DNA from: Glandiceps talaboti
Lineage: Eukaryota; Hemichordata; Enteropneusta; Spengelidae
NCBI RefSeq assembly: GCF_964340395.1
Contig: NC_135565.1
Span: forward strand, 3,805,142 to 3,869,141
Length of the DNA stretch: 64,000 bases
Direction of reading: 5' to 3'
Below, one piece after another: positions 35,031 through 40,834 of the stretch. Every line of letters begins with the position of its first letter. Within the stretch, counting starts at the first letter, position 1. Both the position numbers and the translations under genes were made by a program. The notes beneath the pieces were generated by a model. That model made no database searches. It worked only from the letters and a program-made list of their open reading frames with translations, and was not told the origin of the DNA.

Positions 35031-37977
35031 CATTTTTAGCACAACTGAACTGATGGCAGTAAATTTTGGTAAAATTTTAACAGCTGGTAGGCAAGTGAGT
35101 AAACATTCAAAAAATGTATGCAAATACCCCTAGCAACCATGACCACGCCCATAACAACAGCCAACTGATCACATATATTGCAAAGATAACTGCAGGGATT
35201 CATAGACAAATGATTAAACATTCAAAAAATGTATGATTAAATTTTGATGTGAGCGTTAAGATTCCATTCTTTTATTTAGCTTTATTTCCTTGTGTATTGT
35301 TGATTGTAGTTTTAGGTATGGTTGTCTTAATTGGCACCCAGAACTACATAATCAAAAAATAAATGACCACATATGAAGGAAATATAGGGATATAAAGGAA
35401 GTCACATTCCTACATCAGATTGGTCTATCATACCATTAAAATGTTCATGTGAAAAATTATTATGTTCACAGTATTCAAATATCTCATGATTGTCTTAGAA
35501 TAGAATATTGGAGCAATATGATATCAGACTAGTCCATTAATGTGATCATGCAGCATTTATATTCATTATGTAATAATATCCCTTTCAGACATCCATATTT
35601 TTGGTCAAGTGCAAGGTGTATTGACTTTGTGTGTGCAATAGCAGTAGAATTGGAGACCATGATGAAATTGTAAGTTGACTATATATGTGACTATTAGTTT
35701 TGAATTGCAAAATTCTCACTGTAAAAAGAGAAAAAAGCCATTATTTTTCAATAGGGAATTTGCAAACCTGCCATGTTGAATGTTGCATCATGGAAAATGT
35801 GATAATAAATATTAATGAACTGGTATTGTAAACAATACTGTTACACTGTTTGCAACCATGAATGATCAATTCATGCAGTTACCCTGACCATTGTGGGAGT
35901 TTTTTTTTTATAGGTAGCTCCATATTAGGTACTATGAGAACCACAGATGCTGGGTTGTAAGTTCCCTATTGTGGTAGAACCAGAAGACATCCCCCCCCCC
36001 CACTACTTTCGGCTCCTTGTTGCTTGTAAAAATTCTATTGTGTAGGTGACCCACGACATGCCTTGTGTGGGTGACTGCTAGCTCACTGCTGTTTACTGAA
36101 CAATGAGGACAGATATGTAGGTACAAGAAAAGAGATGAAACCAATGTACCTTGTGATAACACATGATGTTTGACAACAAATTTTGGTTTTTAGTATCAAG
36201 CTCTTGTTTGTGAACATTCCAAACCACATGGAGACTGAAAATGTTAACCATTAAATAAACTTTACAATGTAAGTGACAATGAGTGTGGCCTTTGTTATAG
36301 ATTGTGTCCCTTTTGTGAAAATTAATATTTGTTAACTACAAACTATTGTCATGGCAGATGTTATTGATGTTTTCATTCTTGTCTACTAAATTTCGTGAGG
36401 ACATAAATATTTACTCTTTATTAAAGATACCATTTTAATTTGATCACATTGTAAAACACCTGTCAAGATTACACTGTAAAAACTGAATAAACCAATGCTG
36501 CATAAGTAGAAAATGTCCTGTGAATGTATGTGGTTGGAAAATTTATCCTGTGTTTATCATTGTCAGGGACCCAACCAATGATATTGTGGAGAGGTTACAT
36601 GCAATAGACTGCAGAGACTGGGTAAGTGAAACTAATATGACCATCACATGAGATTTAGCTTCACTTAATTGCTTGAATTTCAAATATCGATCTCGGTACT
36701 AGAATAGAAGTTAGTACTTGATTCATCATAGTTAGTAGTGATAAATTCCTTTTTGGAATCTATTTTGAAGATCTGAATCACTCGGACATCATTAACATAA
36801 TGATATTTGGTGAAGTGACCCCCCCCCCCCCCACTAGAGTCACCTGACAGTAGACTAAATTGTAAATCAGTGGAAGGTTTTAACCACATTCAATTACTGT
36901 TAAGGGTTGGTGTTTCTTGTATATTTTTGTGGGTCAGTATTTACCTTCTCTTCATTACACTTTTGAGGTATCTGATGTTATTACACTCTGGTAATCAAGG
37001 CTTTGGTTTACTCACAGAGGTACTCAGGCTTAGTTAGTTATGTTTATGAAAACAAACAAACAAAATAAAGAAATAGATAAAACAGCAAACGATAAATAAA
37101 TAAATAAATATTGACAAGCATCAACAAGAGAGTAATTACAAATCATTATTCACCACAAGAATTACTATCTGTTTCCCTATATGCGTAAAGGTCACAATTA
37201 TACATACCCCACAAGGGATGTGATTGATCCCTACCAAAGGCGAGTAGTATATTTTCAAGTCATGAAATTATTGCTAATTTGACTTCTGATCAGTAAAAAT
37301 CCATCTTTCTAGAACAAACATGCTTAGAACTCCCATATTTACCAGACGCAATTGACATCAATCAATAGGAAGGCATCAAGTCTGACGGTTTCTTAAAGCA
37401 CTCACCATCTTGCATTGAAAAATCTTGTTGGATGTTCATAACTCCCGGTCACGCAATTTGTGACTACAAGTTAATAGACGAGTCTAATAGTGACAATCCT
37501 TAGGGTCAAGAGTATTCTCCAGCTGAATGAAGAAAAATATTGGAGAATAACATAATTATACCAGCGCCAGTAATATCAAAGAAAAATCAGGGAAAGTAAT
37601 GGCAATTTTGAACGTTTTGAACTAAGTAACTATATATGTTATTCCACAATATTTTTCTTCTTTCAGCCAGAAAATACTTGTGACAAACAGGTTGTCACTA
37701 GGAATCATTAGATAACTAATCATCTGGCGACTTGTAGTGACAAAGGCCACTTAAGTCACTTGTACTTTCCTTGACATGTAATTATTATTATTCTATTTCA
37801 CAGAATGCTGTTGTAAGTAATAACCCGGACATTGAGATGTTAACCAAGAATCCCAAGTTAGTACTTAGTATTTATGACATCGTATTAGAGAGCCAGAAGA
37901 CGAGACAAGACAATCCAGTTTTAAACTGGACAATCAGAGACAAAATAAAACCATTCTTCAATGAAGATGTGATTTAA
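15259..37977 (+). CDS. DED-GT-B-IRE1/RNase L-like kinase protein, 14 coding exons
   Basis: Joined exons: 15259-15331, 16867-17463, 21142-22380, 22878-23293, 26523-26720, 27382-27530, 29176-29338, 30563-30757, 31394-31499, 32969-33117, 34549-34748, 35589-35669, 36567-36621, 37804-37977. All junctions are GT-AG and phase-compatible, giving 1,264 aa. Domains: DED-like fold (about 10-91); Pro9-Gln14 tract (169-191); GT-B-like module (about 300-560); Pro/Gly linker (about 665-755); IRE1-type kinase (about 885-1167) with Gly loop G891-C-E-G894, Lys912, Glu927, HRD Asp1008, Asn1013, DFG 1026-1028 and the IRE1/RNase L signature HPYFW at 1163-1167; KEN-like tail to 1264. No signal peptide or membrane segment, unlike IRE1. 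Kinase chemistry (Ser/Thr phosphotransfer or ATP-driven dimerisation) is expected; RNase activity is doubtful. The sensor role is inferred from domain partners. No precise orthologue is recognised. Confidence 0.88.
15463..15950 (+). repeat. 33-bp minisatellite in intron 1, about 15 copies
   Basis: The unit contains CCTACAACACCAAGACTTAT followed by ACAGTCTAGCAAT. Copies vary by single substitutions (CACCAAG/CACTAAG, GACTTAT/GAATTAT), with decayed copies at the right end near 15,835-15,905. It lies 131 bp after the exon 1 donor and runs into a TACA-type microsatellite. Confidence 0.93.
15951..16085 (+). repeat. Impure TACA tetranucleotide microsatellite
   Basis: Runs of TACATACA with interruptions, directly abutting the 33-bp array. 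Confidence 0.8.
16409..16640 (+). mobile_element. SINE-like fragment with TCAA microsatellite
   Basis: A (TCAA)n run (16,409-16,455) is followed by AAGAATTTGTATAGC, TTCTATGGCGCTGTATAGG and a further stretch with TGACGGTGAACGAAGTTCAAG. The ATAGCGC..TGTA theme is common at the ends of invertebrate non-LTR or SINE elements. Family assignment is from memory of that theme only. Confidence 0.4.
16867..17463 (+). CDS. Coding exon 2: rest of DED and Pro/Gln linker
   Basis: The acceptor TCTCTCTGTCTACAG has a strong pyrimidine tract. The exon encodes residues 25-223. DED helices continue through [23 protein letters not shown] and [16 protein letters not shown], the usual DED pattern of a LF..L...G.L core followed by a last helix. 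CCA and CAA repeats give nine Pro then fourteen Gln (169-191). Exit at GTAAGT, phase 1. Confidence 0.85.
17588..20935 (+). repeat. 36-bp minisatellite filling intron 2, about 93 copies
   Basis: The unit joins CCTATAGGATTTAC, a variable TGG/AAG/TAG, and TCACCACTCCTACACCTAA. The 36-bp period leaves long frames open on both strands (12-residue repeats); these are by-products and not genes. Variant order shows a higher-order unit of 11 monomers (396 bp) between about 17,692 and 18,484, and alternating dimers between about 20,560 and 20,780. The array ends about 200 bp before exon 3. Confidence 0.95.
21142..22380 (+). CDS. Coding exon 3: glycosyltransferase-B-like module
   Basis: One 1,239-nt exon (residues 224-636), phases 1/1. 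It holds a first Rossmann-like half with DVVIGHV (321-327) and LLFILDIPE, and a second half with [30 protein letters not shown] and QAGFPVLVP. The last segment aligns without gaps to the GT4 donor-binding motif EGFG....EAMA.G.P, but its second catalytic Glu is Leu and the first is Asp. Such modules occur in some invertebrate NLR-type immune proteins. A binding role seems likelier than catalysis. Confidence 0.8.
22381..22877 (+). other. Intron 3
   Basis: GTAAAA donor and TTGGTAG acceptor. A + frame opens within it and reads into exon 4. That part (22,682-22,877) would only be translated if intron 3 were retained, and it has no domain. Confidence 0.6.
22878..23293 (+). CDS. Coding exon 4: Pro/Gly-rich linker
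   Basis: Residues 637-775. Begins with an acidic Ser-rich stretch, then about a dozen imperfect repeats of the PPGxPM / VTPGQ type, then [14 protein letters not shown]. Low complexity and probably disordered, it ties the GT-like module to the kinase half. Enters in phase 1, leaves at GTACAA in phase 0. Confidence 0.75.
23761..25920 (+). repeat. 46-bp minisatellite in intron 4, interrupted by a foldback element
   Basis: The unit contains TTAGCCATCGAAGGCTAAC followed by AAGAAGGGCTTCAGC and AAGCCTTCATTC. About 21 copies lie at 24,946-25,920. One to two related copies lie at 23,761-23,829, left of the inserted element. Each unit has the perfect dyad TTAGCC/GGCTAA and a near-dyad GAAGGGCTT/AAGCCTTC. 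Confidence 0.9.
23821..24891. mobile_element. Foldback-type element with long GC-rich inverted ends
   Basis: The left end (23,836-23,992) is a run of GGACAACTGCCCCC and GGACAATTGCCCCCGAA words. The right end (24,676-24,874) is their reverse complement. A 9-bp direct repeat CTCCGAAGG flanks it at 23,821-23,829 and 24,883-24,891, a plausible target duplication. The roughly 680-bp interior encodes nothing recognisable. Long repeated-module ends plus a 9-bp duplication suggest a nonautonomous Mutator-like or foldback element; this assignment is inferred. Confidence 0.7.
26523..26720 (+). CDS. Coding exon 5: helical spacer
   Basis: 66 codons (776-841), phase 0 at both ends, donor GTGAGT. The peptide ([20 protein letters not shown] and on) is helix-like and ends LPQFFDF. 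No family recognised. An alternative in-frame acceptor at 26,513 would add Leu-Leu-Glu. Neither acceptor has a strong pyrimidine tract, so the left edge is the weakest in the model. Confidence 0.6.
27183..27305 (+). repeat. Dispersed repeat family B, copy 2
   Basis: Same-orientation partner of 7441-7563, sharing GTCTGTGGGAA and ATGTGTATGATACGCA. It lies in intron 5, ending about 75 bp before the exon 6 acceptor. Confidence 0.6.
27382..27530 (+). CDS. Coding exon 6: kinase N-terminus
   Basis: Residues 842-890 plus two bases. [14 protein letters not shown] is followed by [22 protein letters not shown], the strand leading into the Gly-rich loop, split across the phase 2 junction. Acceptor ATCATTCAG, donor GTAAGA. 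Confidence 0.85.
28085..28915 (+). repeat. 67-bp minisatellite in intron 6, about 12 copies
   Basis: The unit contains GGAAAAGTCCAGTCAGACTT, ATTTCTGCCTTTAGTACAC and TTGTATTGATTACTGCTATC. The period is 67 bp in the regular middle (28,305 to 28,700). The left and right ends are decayed. An inverted single unit lies in intron 9 (32,862-32,950). Confidence 0.92.
28977..29160 (+). repeat. Dispersed repeat family C, copy 1
   Basis: Partner of 32,614-32,790. Both contain CTCTAyTGyACTTG, then further right TCACAA, GTTTTTCC, CCCTTGCAGGAAAT and AACACA in the same order. It ends just before the exon 7 acceptor. Confidence 0.5.
29176..29338 (+). CDS. Coding exon 7: Gly loop, catalytic Lys, helix C
   Basis: Residues 891-945. 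CEGTKVMLG completes the Gly-rich loop, EVAVKRV holds the ATP-binding Lys912, and IAKEQQII holds the salt-bridge Glu927, parallel to the REVQLL of IRE1. Ends GNIVKYY at GTGAGT, phase 0. Confidence 0.9.
29417..30005 (+). repeat. 54-bp minisatellite in intron 7, about 11 copies
   Basis: The unit contains TTGTTATGAAGTGATATGTACC, TCAACACTACACTAACTATA and ATTGGGGTATAA. Near-identical copies differ at GATATG/GATCTG and CTAACT/CTAGCT. A long minus-strand frame arises from the 54-bp period and is not a gene. Starts about 80 bp after the exon 7 donor. Confidence 0.94.
30563..30757 (+). CDS. Coding exon 8: hinge to catalytic loop
   Basis: Residues 946-1010, phase 0/0. The hinge reads [23 protein letters not shown] supplies catalytic Asp1008 at the very end. 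The hinge and ELC resemble IRE1 kinases. Confidence 0.92.
30836..31022 (-). mobile_element. SINE-like copy, inverted arm in intron 8
   Basis: Its reverse complement matches 31,160-31,300: CTCTATCCTACCAGG, CTGGGTTGACT, then AAAGACTTTAGTCATTC against AAGGACTTTAACCATTC, then AGAAACAAA. The GCCCAAGGAC-type block is typical of widespread metazoan SINE/LINE tails. Confidence 0.65.
31160..31318 (+). mobile_element. SINE-like copy, direct arm in intron 8
   Basis: Contains CTGGGTTGACTGGGGC, TTGCCCAAGGACTTTAACC and AGAAACAAATGGCAG, and ends in four CTTTAAC heptamers (31,283-31,312). It is paired with the inverted copy 140 bp upstream. Confidence 0.65.
31394..31499 (+). CDS. Coding exon 9: PEN and DFG
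   Basis: Residues 1011-1045. PENILI supplies Asn1013 and [10 protein letters not shown] supplies the metal-binding Asp1026. The activation segment STFLTDTTG resembles the Ser/Thr-rich IRE1 segment, where trans-autophosphorylation occurs. Exit at GTGAGT, phase 1. Confidence 0.92.
32614..32790 (+). repeat. Dispersed repeat family C, copy 2
   Basis: Same-orientation partner of 28,977-29,160, matching best over CACAAGAGGTTTTTCC and CCCTTGCAGGAAAT. Confidence 0.5.
32862..32950 (-). repeat. Isolated inverted copy of the intron 6 67-bp unit
   Basis: The reverse complement reads GGAAAAGTC/CAATCAAAC-like, ATTTTTGCC, TTAGCACAC, ATGTATTGATTACT, matching the 67-bp unit. Slightly more than one copy, ending 18 bp before exon 10. 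Confidence 0.7.
32969..33117 (+). CDS. Coding exon 10: end of activation segment and acidic insert
   Basis: Residues 1046-1095. [11 protein letters not shown] corresponds to the IRE1 segment GT.GW.APE; the APE is PRE here with the Glu kept. An acidic and then basic insert ([16 protein letters not shown], then [10 protein letters not shown]) precedes helix F. Phase 1 in, phase 0 out at GTGAGG. Confidence 0.85.
33208..33608 (+). repeat. AT and GGAT microsatellites in intron 10
   Basis: (AT)n at 33,208-33,237, then GGATGGATGAAT-type tetranucleotide repeats at 33,256-33,608. Confidence 0.95.
34079..34268. mobile_element. 190-bp hairpin (MITE-like) in intron 10
   Basis: The two halves are inverse copies: ACAGAACCCCATG at the left edge and CATGGGGTTCTGT at the right. 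Pairing then continues through GTGTGG.GTACTC, GGGTATT, TGCTTGCA.TGTT.TCTGC and ACTTTCA. Almost the whole element folds back with a short central loop. No coding capacity; no clear target duplication. Confidence 0.75.
34549..34748 (+). CDS. Coding exon 11: kinase C-lobe
   Basis: Residues 1096-1161. [18 protein letters not shown] matches helix F of IRE1 (S.GCV.YY.IS.G.HPFG). [15 protein letters not shown] is the conserved Arg-containing helix H/I region. Exit GTATAA, phase 2. Confidence 0.9.
34749..35588 (+). other. Intron 11 with TA microsatellite
   Basis: (TA)n spans about 34,942-35,029. AAACATTCAAAAAATGTATG occurs at 35,101 and 35,217, a small direct repeat. AAAATGTATGCA followed by CCTAGCAAC also recurs near 21,027, so it is a dispersed family. 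Confidence 0.7.
35589..35669 (+). CDS. Coding exon 12: HPYFW and start of KEN
   Basis: Residues 1162-1188. RHPYFWSS is the kinase/KEN boundary signature of IRE1 and RNase [16 protein letters not shown] matches the first KEN helix (QLQFFQDVSDRIE in IRE1). Confidence 0.9.
35670..36566 (+). other. Intron 12
   Basis: GTAAGT donor, TTGTCAG acceptor. Contains a C12 tract near 35,990. No further feature. Confidence 0.6.
36567..36621 (+). CDS. Coding exon 13: KEN helix 2
   Basis: Residues 1189-1207. [18 protein letters not shown] corresponds to P.VKQLE....V..MDW in IRE1. Donor GTAAGT, phase 0. Confidence 0.85.
36622..37803 (+). other. Intron 13
   Basis: Contains a C12 tract near 36,821, small AT-rich repeats near 37,045-37,110 and a hairpin element (37,457-37,744) just before the last exon. 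Acceptor TTCTATTTCACAG. Confidence 0.65.
37457..37744. mobile_element. 288-bp foldback (MITE-like) element in intron 13
   Basis: TTTGTGACTACAAGT (37,457-37,471) inverts ACTTGTAGTGACAAA (37,730-37,744) with one mismatch. Pairing resumes with TCTAAT, AGTGACAA and CAGCTGAA, then AAGAAAAATATTG and GAATAACATA (left, to 37,552) with their complements at 37,637-37,675. No coding capacity. It ends 59 bp before the last exon. Confidence 0.7.
37804..37977 (+). CDS. Coding exon 14: C-terminal tail and stop
   Basis: Residues 1208-1264, stop TAA at 37,975-37,977. The tail contains [16 protein letters not shown] and [16 protein letters not shown]. In position it corresponds to the middle of a KEN domain, but the Tyr and the Asn-x3-His pair of active KEN RNases are absent. 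The protein ends about 45-50 residues earlier than IRE1 does after HPFFW. Confidence 0.82.
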   Translation, partial: NAVVSNNPDIEMLTKNPKLVLSIYDIVLESQKTRQDNPVLNWTIRDKIKPFFNEDVI

Positions 37978-38400
37978 TTTCATGCCTCGACAGCTACTTA
38001 TGGCATTACTAGGAAATCAGAAGAAAGCAGAAGATATTCCAGACTTGAAGTGAACAATCTAAGACATACAATTTAAAACCATTCTTCAGTGAAGATGTGA
38101 TTTTAAATGGCTGACATAATCCATTGTTTATTAGCTGCTACTTTATACTAGGACGTCAGAAGAAAGCAAAAGATATGCAAAACTTGAAGTGGACAATCAG
38201 AGACAATTTAAAACCATTTTTCAGTGAAGATGTGGTTTAATTGACATTTGTCCATTTTGTAGTTACCATAGCAGTTTAGCTATGATGTCATTCTACAATT
38301 CAGAATATAACTAGTCTAGTAGAATGTATTCAAAACTTGAAATATGGCAGTCAGAGGCAACCTGAAACTGTTGTTTCCTGTAGATGTAATGAAATATTAT
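37978..38400 (+). pseudogene. Three decayed tandem copies of the last-exon coding end
   Basis: Segments at 38,018-38,105, 38,157-38,240 and about 38,322-38,393 repeat the coding end of exon 14 (37,894-37,977). Shared words are CAGAAGA, TGGACAATCAGAGACAA and ACCATTCTTCAGTGAAGATG. Copy 3 still reads QKKAKDMQNLKWTIRDNLKP, then FFSEDVV and a stop in one frame. Copies 2 and 4 are broken by stops. None has a phase 0 acceptor that would join it to exon 13, so they probably lie in the 3' UTR. Confidence 0.8.
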
Positions 38401-38475
38401 GTCATAATTACAAGTCTTAATCCATGTGTGGATAATATACATATTTTTCCATGCAGTTTATAGAACAAAGCAAAA

Positions 38476-39053
38476 ATGGCTGATGACAATGAAGACTTGC
38501 AAGGGTAGGTTTAGTAATCACCATCCATTGTACATTATGTCATCCATGTGATGAACCAATCAGATAGTCAGATCTTTAAAGAACAGTAATTAGCCAATCA
38601 GACATTGTGACCCATAAATATCAATGATTAGCCAATCAGACCTTGTGTTCCACAACACTCAGTAATCAGCCAATCAGACATTCTCATCTTTAATGAGCAA
38701 TAATCAGCCAATCAGACATTGTGATCCACAACACTTAATAATCAACCAATCAGACATTGCAGCCTAAATTTTTAACTGTAAAATATAATGAATTGTTTTA
38801 AACATATTTAAGTGTGAATAATGTATGGCTTAAAGTTAGTAGCAAATCTTGCATTGTGCTAAGAAGAGAACTTAAATTTGCTGCAGGGTTTTAAACAGTT
38901 TTTAATAACCATATAATGGTAACAAAACATTTTCAAGAGAGGTACTGTGTTGCCGGTTACTATGGAGATGGCCAGCAATCTGGGGTTATTGAAGTTTTCC
39001 AGTCTTCATCAGACCTCACTGCAACTTTGTGTGTCAAACACATATTTTTATGA
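38476..39053 (+). CDS. Possible two-exon small ORF, 46 aa
   Basis: A pyrimidine-rich 3' splice site at 38,456 precedes an ATG at 38,476 in a good context (A at -3, G at +4). Exon 38,476-38,504 (MADDNEDLQ) ends at GTAGGT in phase 2. Joining to 38,942 restores the frame GYCVAGYYGDGQQSGVIEVF and on to a TGA at 39,051-39,053. The second acceptor is weak. It could be a separate microprotein gene, an alternative 3' end of the kinase gene, or chance. No family recognised. Confidence 0.25.
38554..38753 (+). promoter_or_regulatory. Six CCAAT boxes at exact 38-bp spacing
   Basis: A(A/G)CCAATCAG occurs at 38,554, 38,592, 38,630, 38,668, 38,706 and 38,744. Four are AGCCAATCAG, a full match to the NF-Y site. 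The sequence between is a decayed 38-bp repeat (ACATTGTGA, CACAACACT, TAAT). The array lies between the two exons of the small ORF, downstream of the kinase gene. Confidence 0.85.
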
Positions 39054-39744
39054 AAATAAGAAAATAATATTAGAAATCTGGAAAATTGCGAGAGCAAAAT
39101 TAATTATTCATCCTTTTCCATGTTGTTTGATAACAAGAGTTGGGATAAATCACTTCACACATGCTGACTCATTCCAAAACAAAATATGTGTACACAGTGA
39201 TACCGCTGGAGTCTGTGAACAATTGAAGTTCACGTGTGTCCAGTGTACAACTATTGACTCTACACATAGCAATGTCATATTGCTTGAAAAGACTACCAGG
39301 TAACTCAAGTAATTGTCACCATGTTTTATAGAGTTCATACTTTTCTAATTTTAAGCATAATAATGTTGTAAACATTTAAAATTTGTATTTTATAGATTGT
39401 AGGTCTGATGGCGGAAACAATGGATGTAACATTAAAATGTCCAGTCATTAAATAAAGTTTTAAACCTACACTAGCTGTAACTGGGATTTTATTTACTTTG
39501 TGATCAGATAACCAATAATATTATCAATGATGAGCTTGACGTTTGACGTTTGACCTTGCCAAACATTTTCAAGGTGAACCGAGAGAAAGGGTTAATTTCT
39601 AGCTCTACTCTTAAGATGGCCAAATATTATTGATATACTGAAAACTCAACTCACTTGTTTGCATCCCTGGAAACTCCAACAATGCATTTCCATGATAAAC
39701 TTACCAAAATGCCAATCACGTACGTACCTTACACAATACAACAT
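39054..39744. other. Noncoding stretch after the candidate small ORF
   Basis: Contains the poly(A) signal candidate. A block near 39,459-39,510 (AAACCTACACTAGCTGTAAC, GTGATCAGATAACC) resembles the repeats at 40,850 and 41,030. Confidence 0.5.
39451..39456 (+). terminator. Candidate poly(A) signal
   Basis: AATAAA is the first canonical hexamer I saw after the kinase stop codon, 1.47 kb downstream. It could serve the kinase gene, the small ORF or both. Confidence 0.4.
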
Positions 39745-40330
39745 TTTTACCTCCCATAAGGGGAGGTTATCTTATGATTCTGTCTGTCTGTCTGTCTGTA
39801 TGACTGTCTGTGGCTGTGTCCGTGTGTCTGTCTGTCTGTCTGTGGACACGATATTTCAAAAACTACTGTACCGATTCTAATGAAACTTGCTACACATCTT
39901 CCATATGCTAAACACAAGAACTGATTAGATTATCACAGGTTTATGTACGATGTAAACCAATATGATTAATTTACATAATTAATGATTTTTTGATAATTGG
40001 CTATATGTTAATTGTGGAAGCAAAAACCCAAAACAAAACTATGCACGCTCCAAATTTCATATAGTTTCATATTAATTTTCCAACTAAGTGTTACATCATG
40101 GGTACGATACTTATGGGTGGCATTCAGTTTGACTATATATAGAGTGATGCATTATACTGCAGTTTTTATATTTTTAGACTTAAAGAAAACCAAATTATTA
40201 AAGTTTTGTGTTACTTTTTTATAATTGGTTTCAAAATGAGTGATTCATTTTAATTCTTTTCATTTTGATGATATGATATTTCCAGAAAGCCAAAATAATG
40301 AATTGGCAAAATTGGTCATTAATGAATATT
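39745..40330 (+). repeat. Dispersed repeat with TCTG/TGTC microsatellite
   Basis: CTCCCATAAGGGGAGGTTAT forms a small palindromic head. It is followed by (CTGT)n and then CACGATATTTCAAAAACT and GATTCTAATGAAACTTGC. This order (palindrome, tetranucleotide run, 'ATATTTCAAAAACT' block) is common in interspersed repeats of marine invertebrates. The right edge is uncertain. Confidence 0.5.
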
Positions 40331-40554
40331 AATTATTCAATATTTTACACTGGTAACGTTAGATTTTAGTGTCTAGTCAAGTGTAAGTGTAATACACAAA
40401 TTCCTGTACAGTCAAATGAAAATCCATACTCAAAAATACTTACAGAATATATTTTCAAGGGGCACAAGTTTAATTTATACGTATAAGTATTTGGCATAGT
40501 TTTTACAGCATATTTAAAATGCACCTAACATCTATATATTGAAACTCTGTGCAC

Positions 40555-40568
40555 GTTGCCGTAGCAAC
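40555..40568 (+). promoter_or_regulatory. RFX X-box
   Basis: GTTGCCGTAGCAAC fits RYYNYY-N2-RRNRAC and is a near-perfect palindrome. It lies 108 bp upstream of an ATG at 40,676. Confidence 0.5.
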
Positions 40569-40675
40569 TTACTTTGCTCTCCTTGGTGTATACCTGTATA
40601 GGCCAGGTCTACTGTTCTAACAATCGTGATCTCTTTTAATAGTGTTTGTCGCCCTCTATTGTCGGCAGAGTAAAT

Positions 40676-40831
40676 ATGGAATCAGAATCAGAATCCCTAT
40701 CAAACAATTGCATACATATTTCGTCTTGTCCAGTTGATGTATCAGATTTCATAATATACGTATACGCTCAATCATACTTTTACAGGTCATCTTGTGTCAT
40801 GTATGTCACTGAAAGTAAAACTTTTGTGTGA
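40676..40831 (+). CDS. Possible first exon or short ORF downstream of an X-box
   Basis: An ATG with A at -3 and G at +4 opens a 51-codon frame starting MESESESLSNN. The acidic Ser/Glu start is plausible for a protein N-terminus, and a GTATAC donor-like site occurs inside (near 40,760). No domain, no identified next exon. Called mainly because of the upstream X-box. Confidence 0.18.
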   Translation: MESESESLSNNCIHISSCPVDVSDFIIYVYAQSYFYRSSCVMYVTESKTFV

Positions 40832-40834
40832 TAA

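Noticed and set aside
38157-38240. Copy 3 of the last exon as an alternative terminal exon
   Set aside because: The frame is open, but no 3' splice site in phase 0 precedes it, so it cannot replace exon 14 after exon 13.
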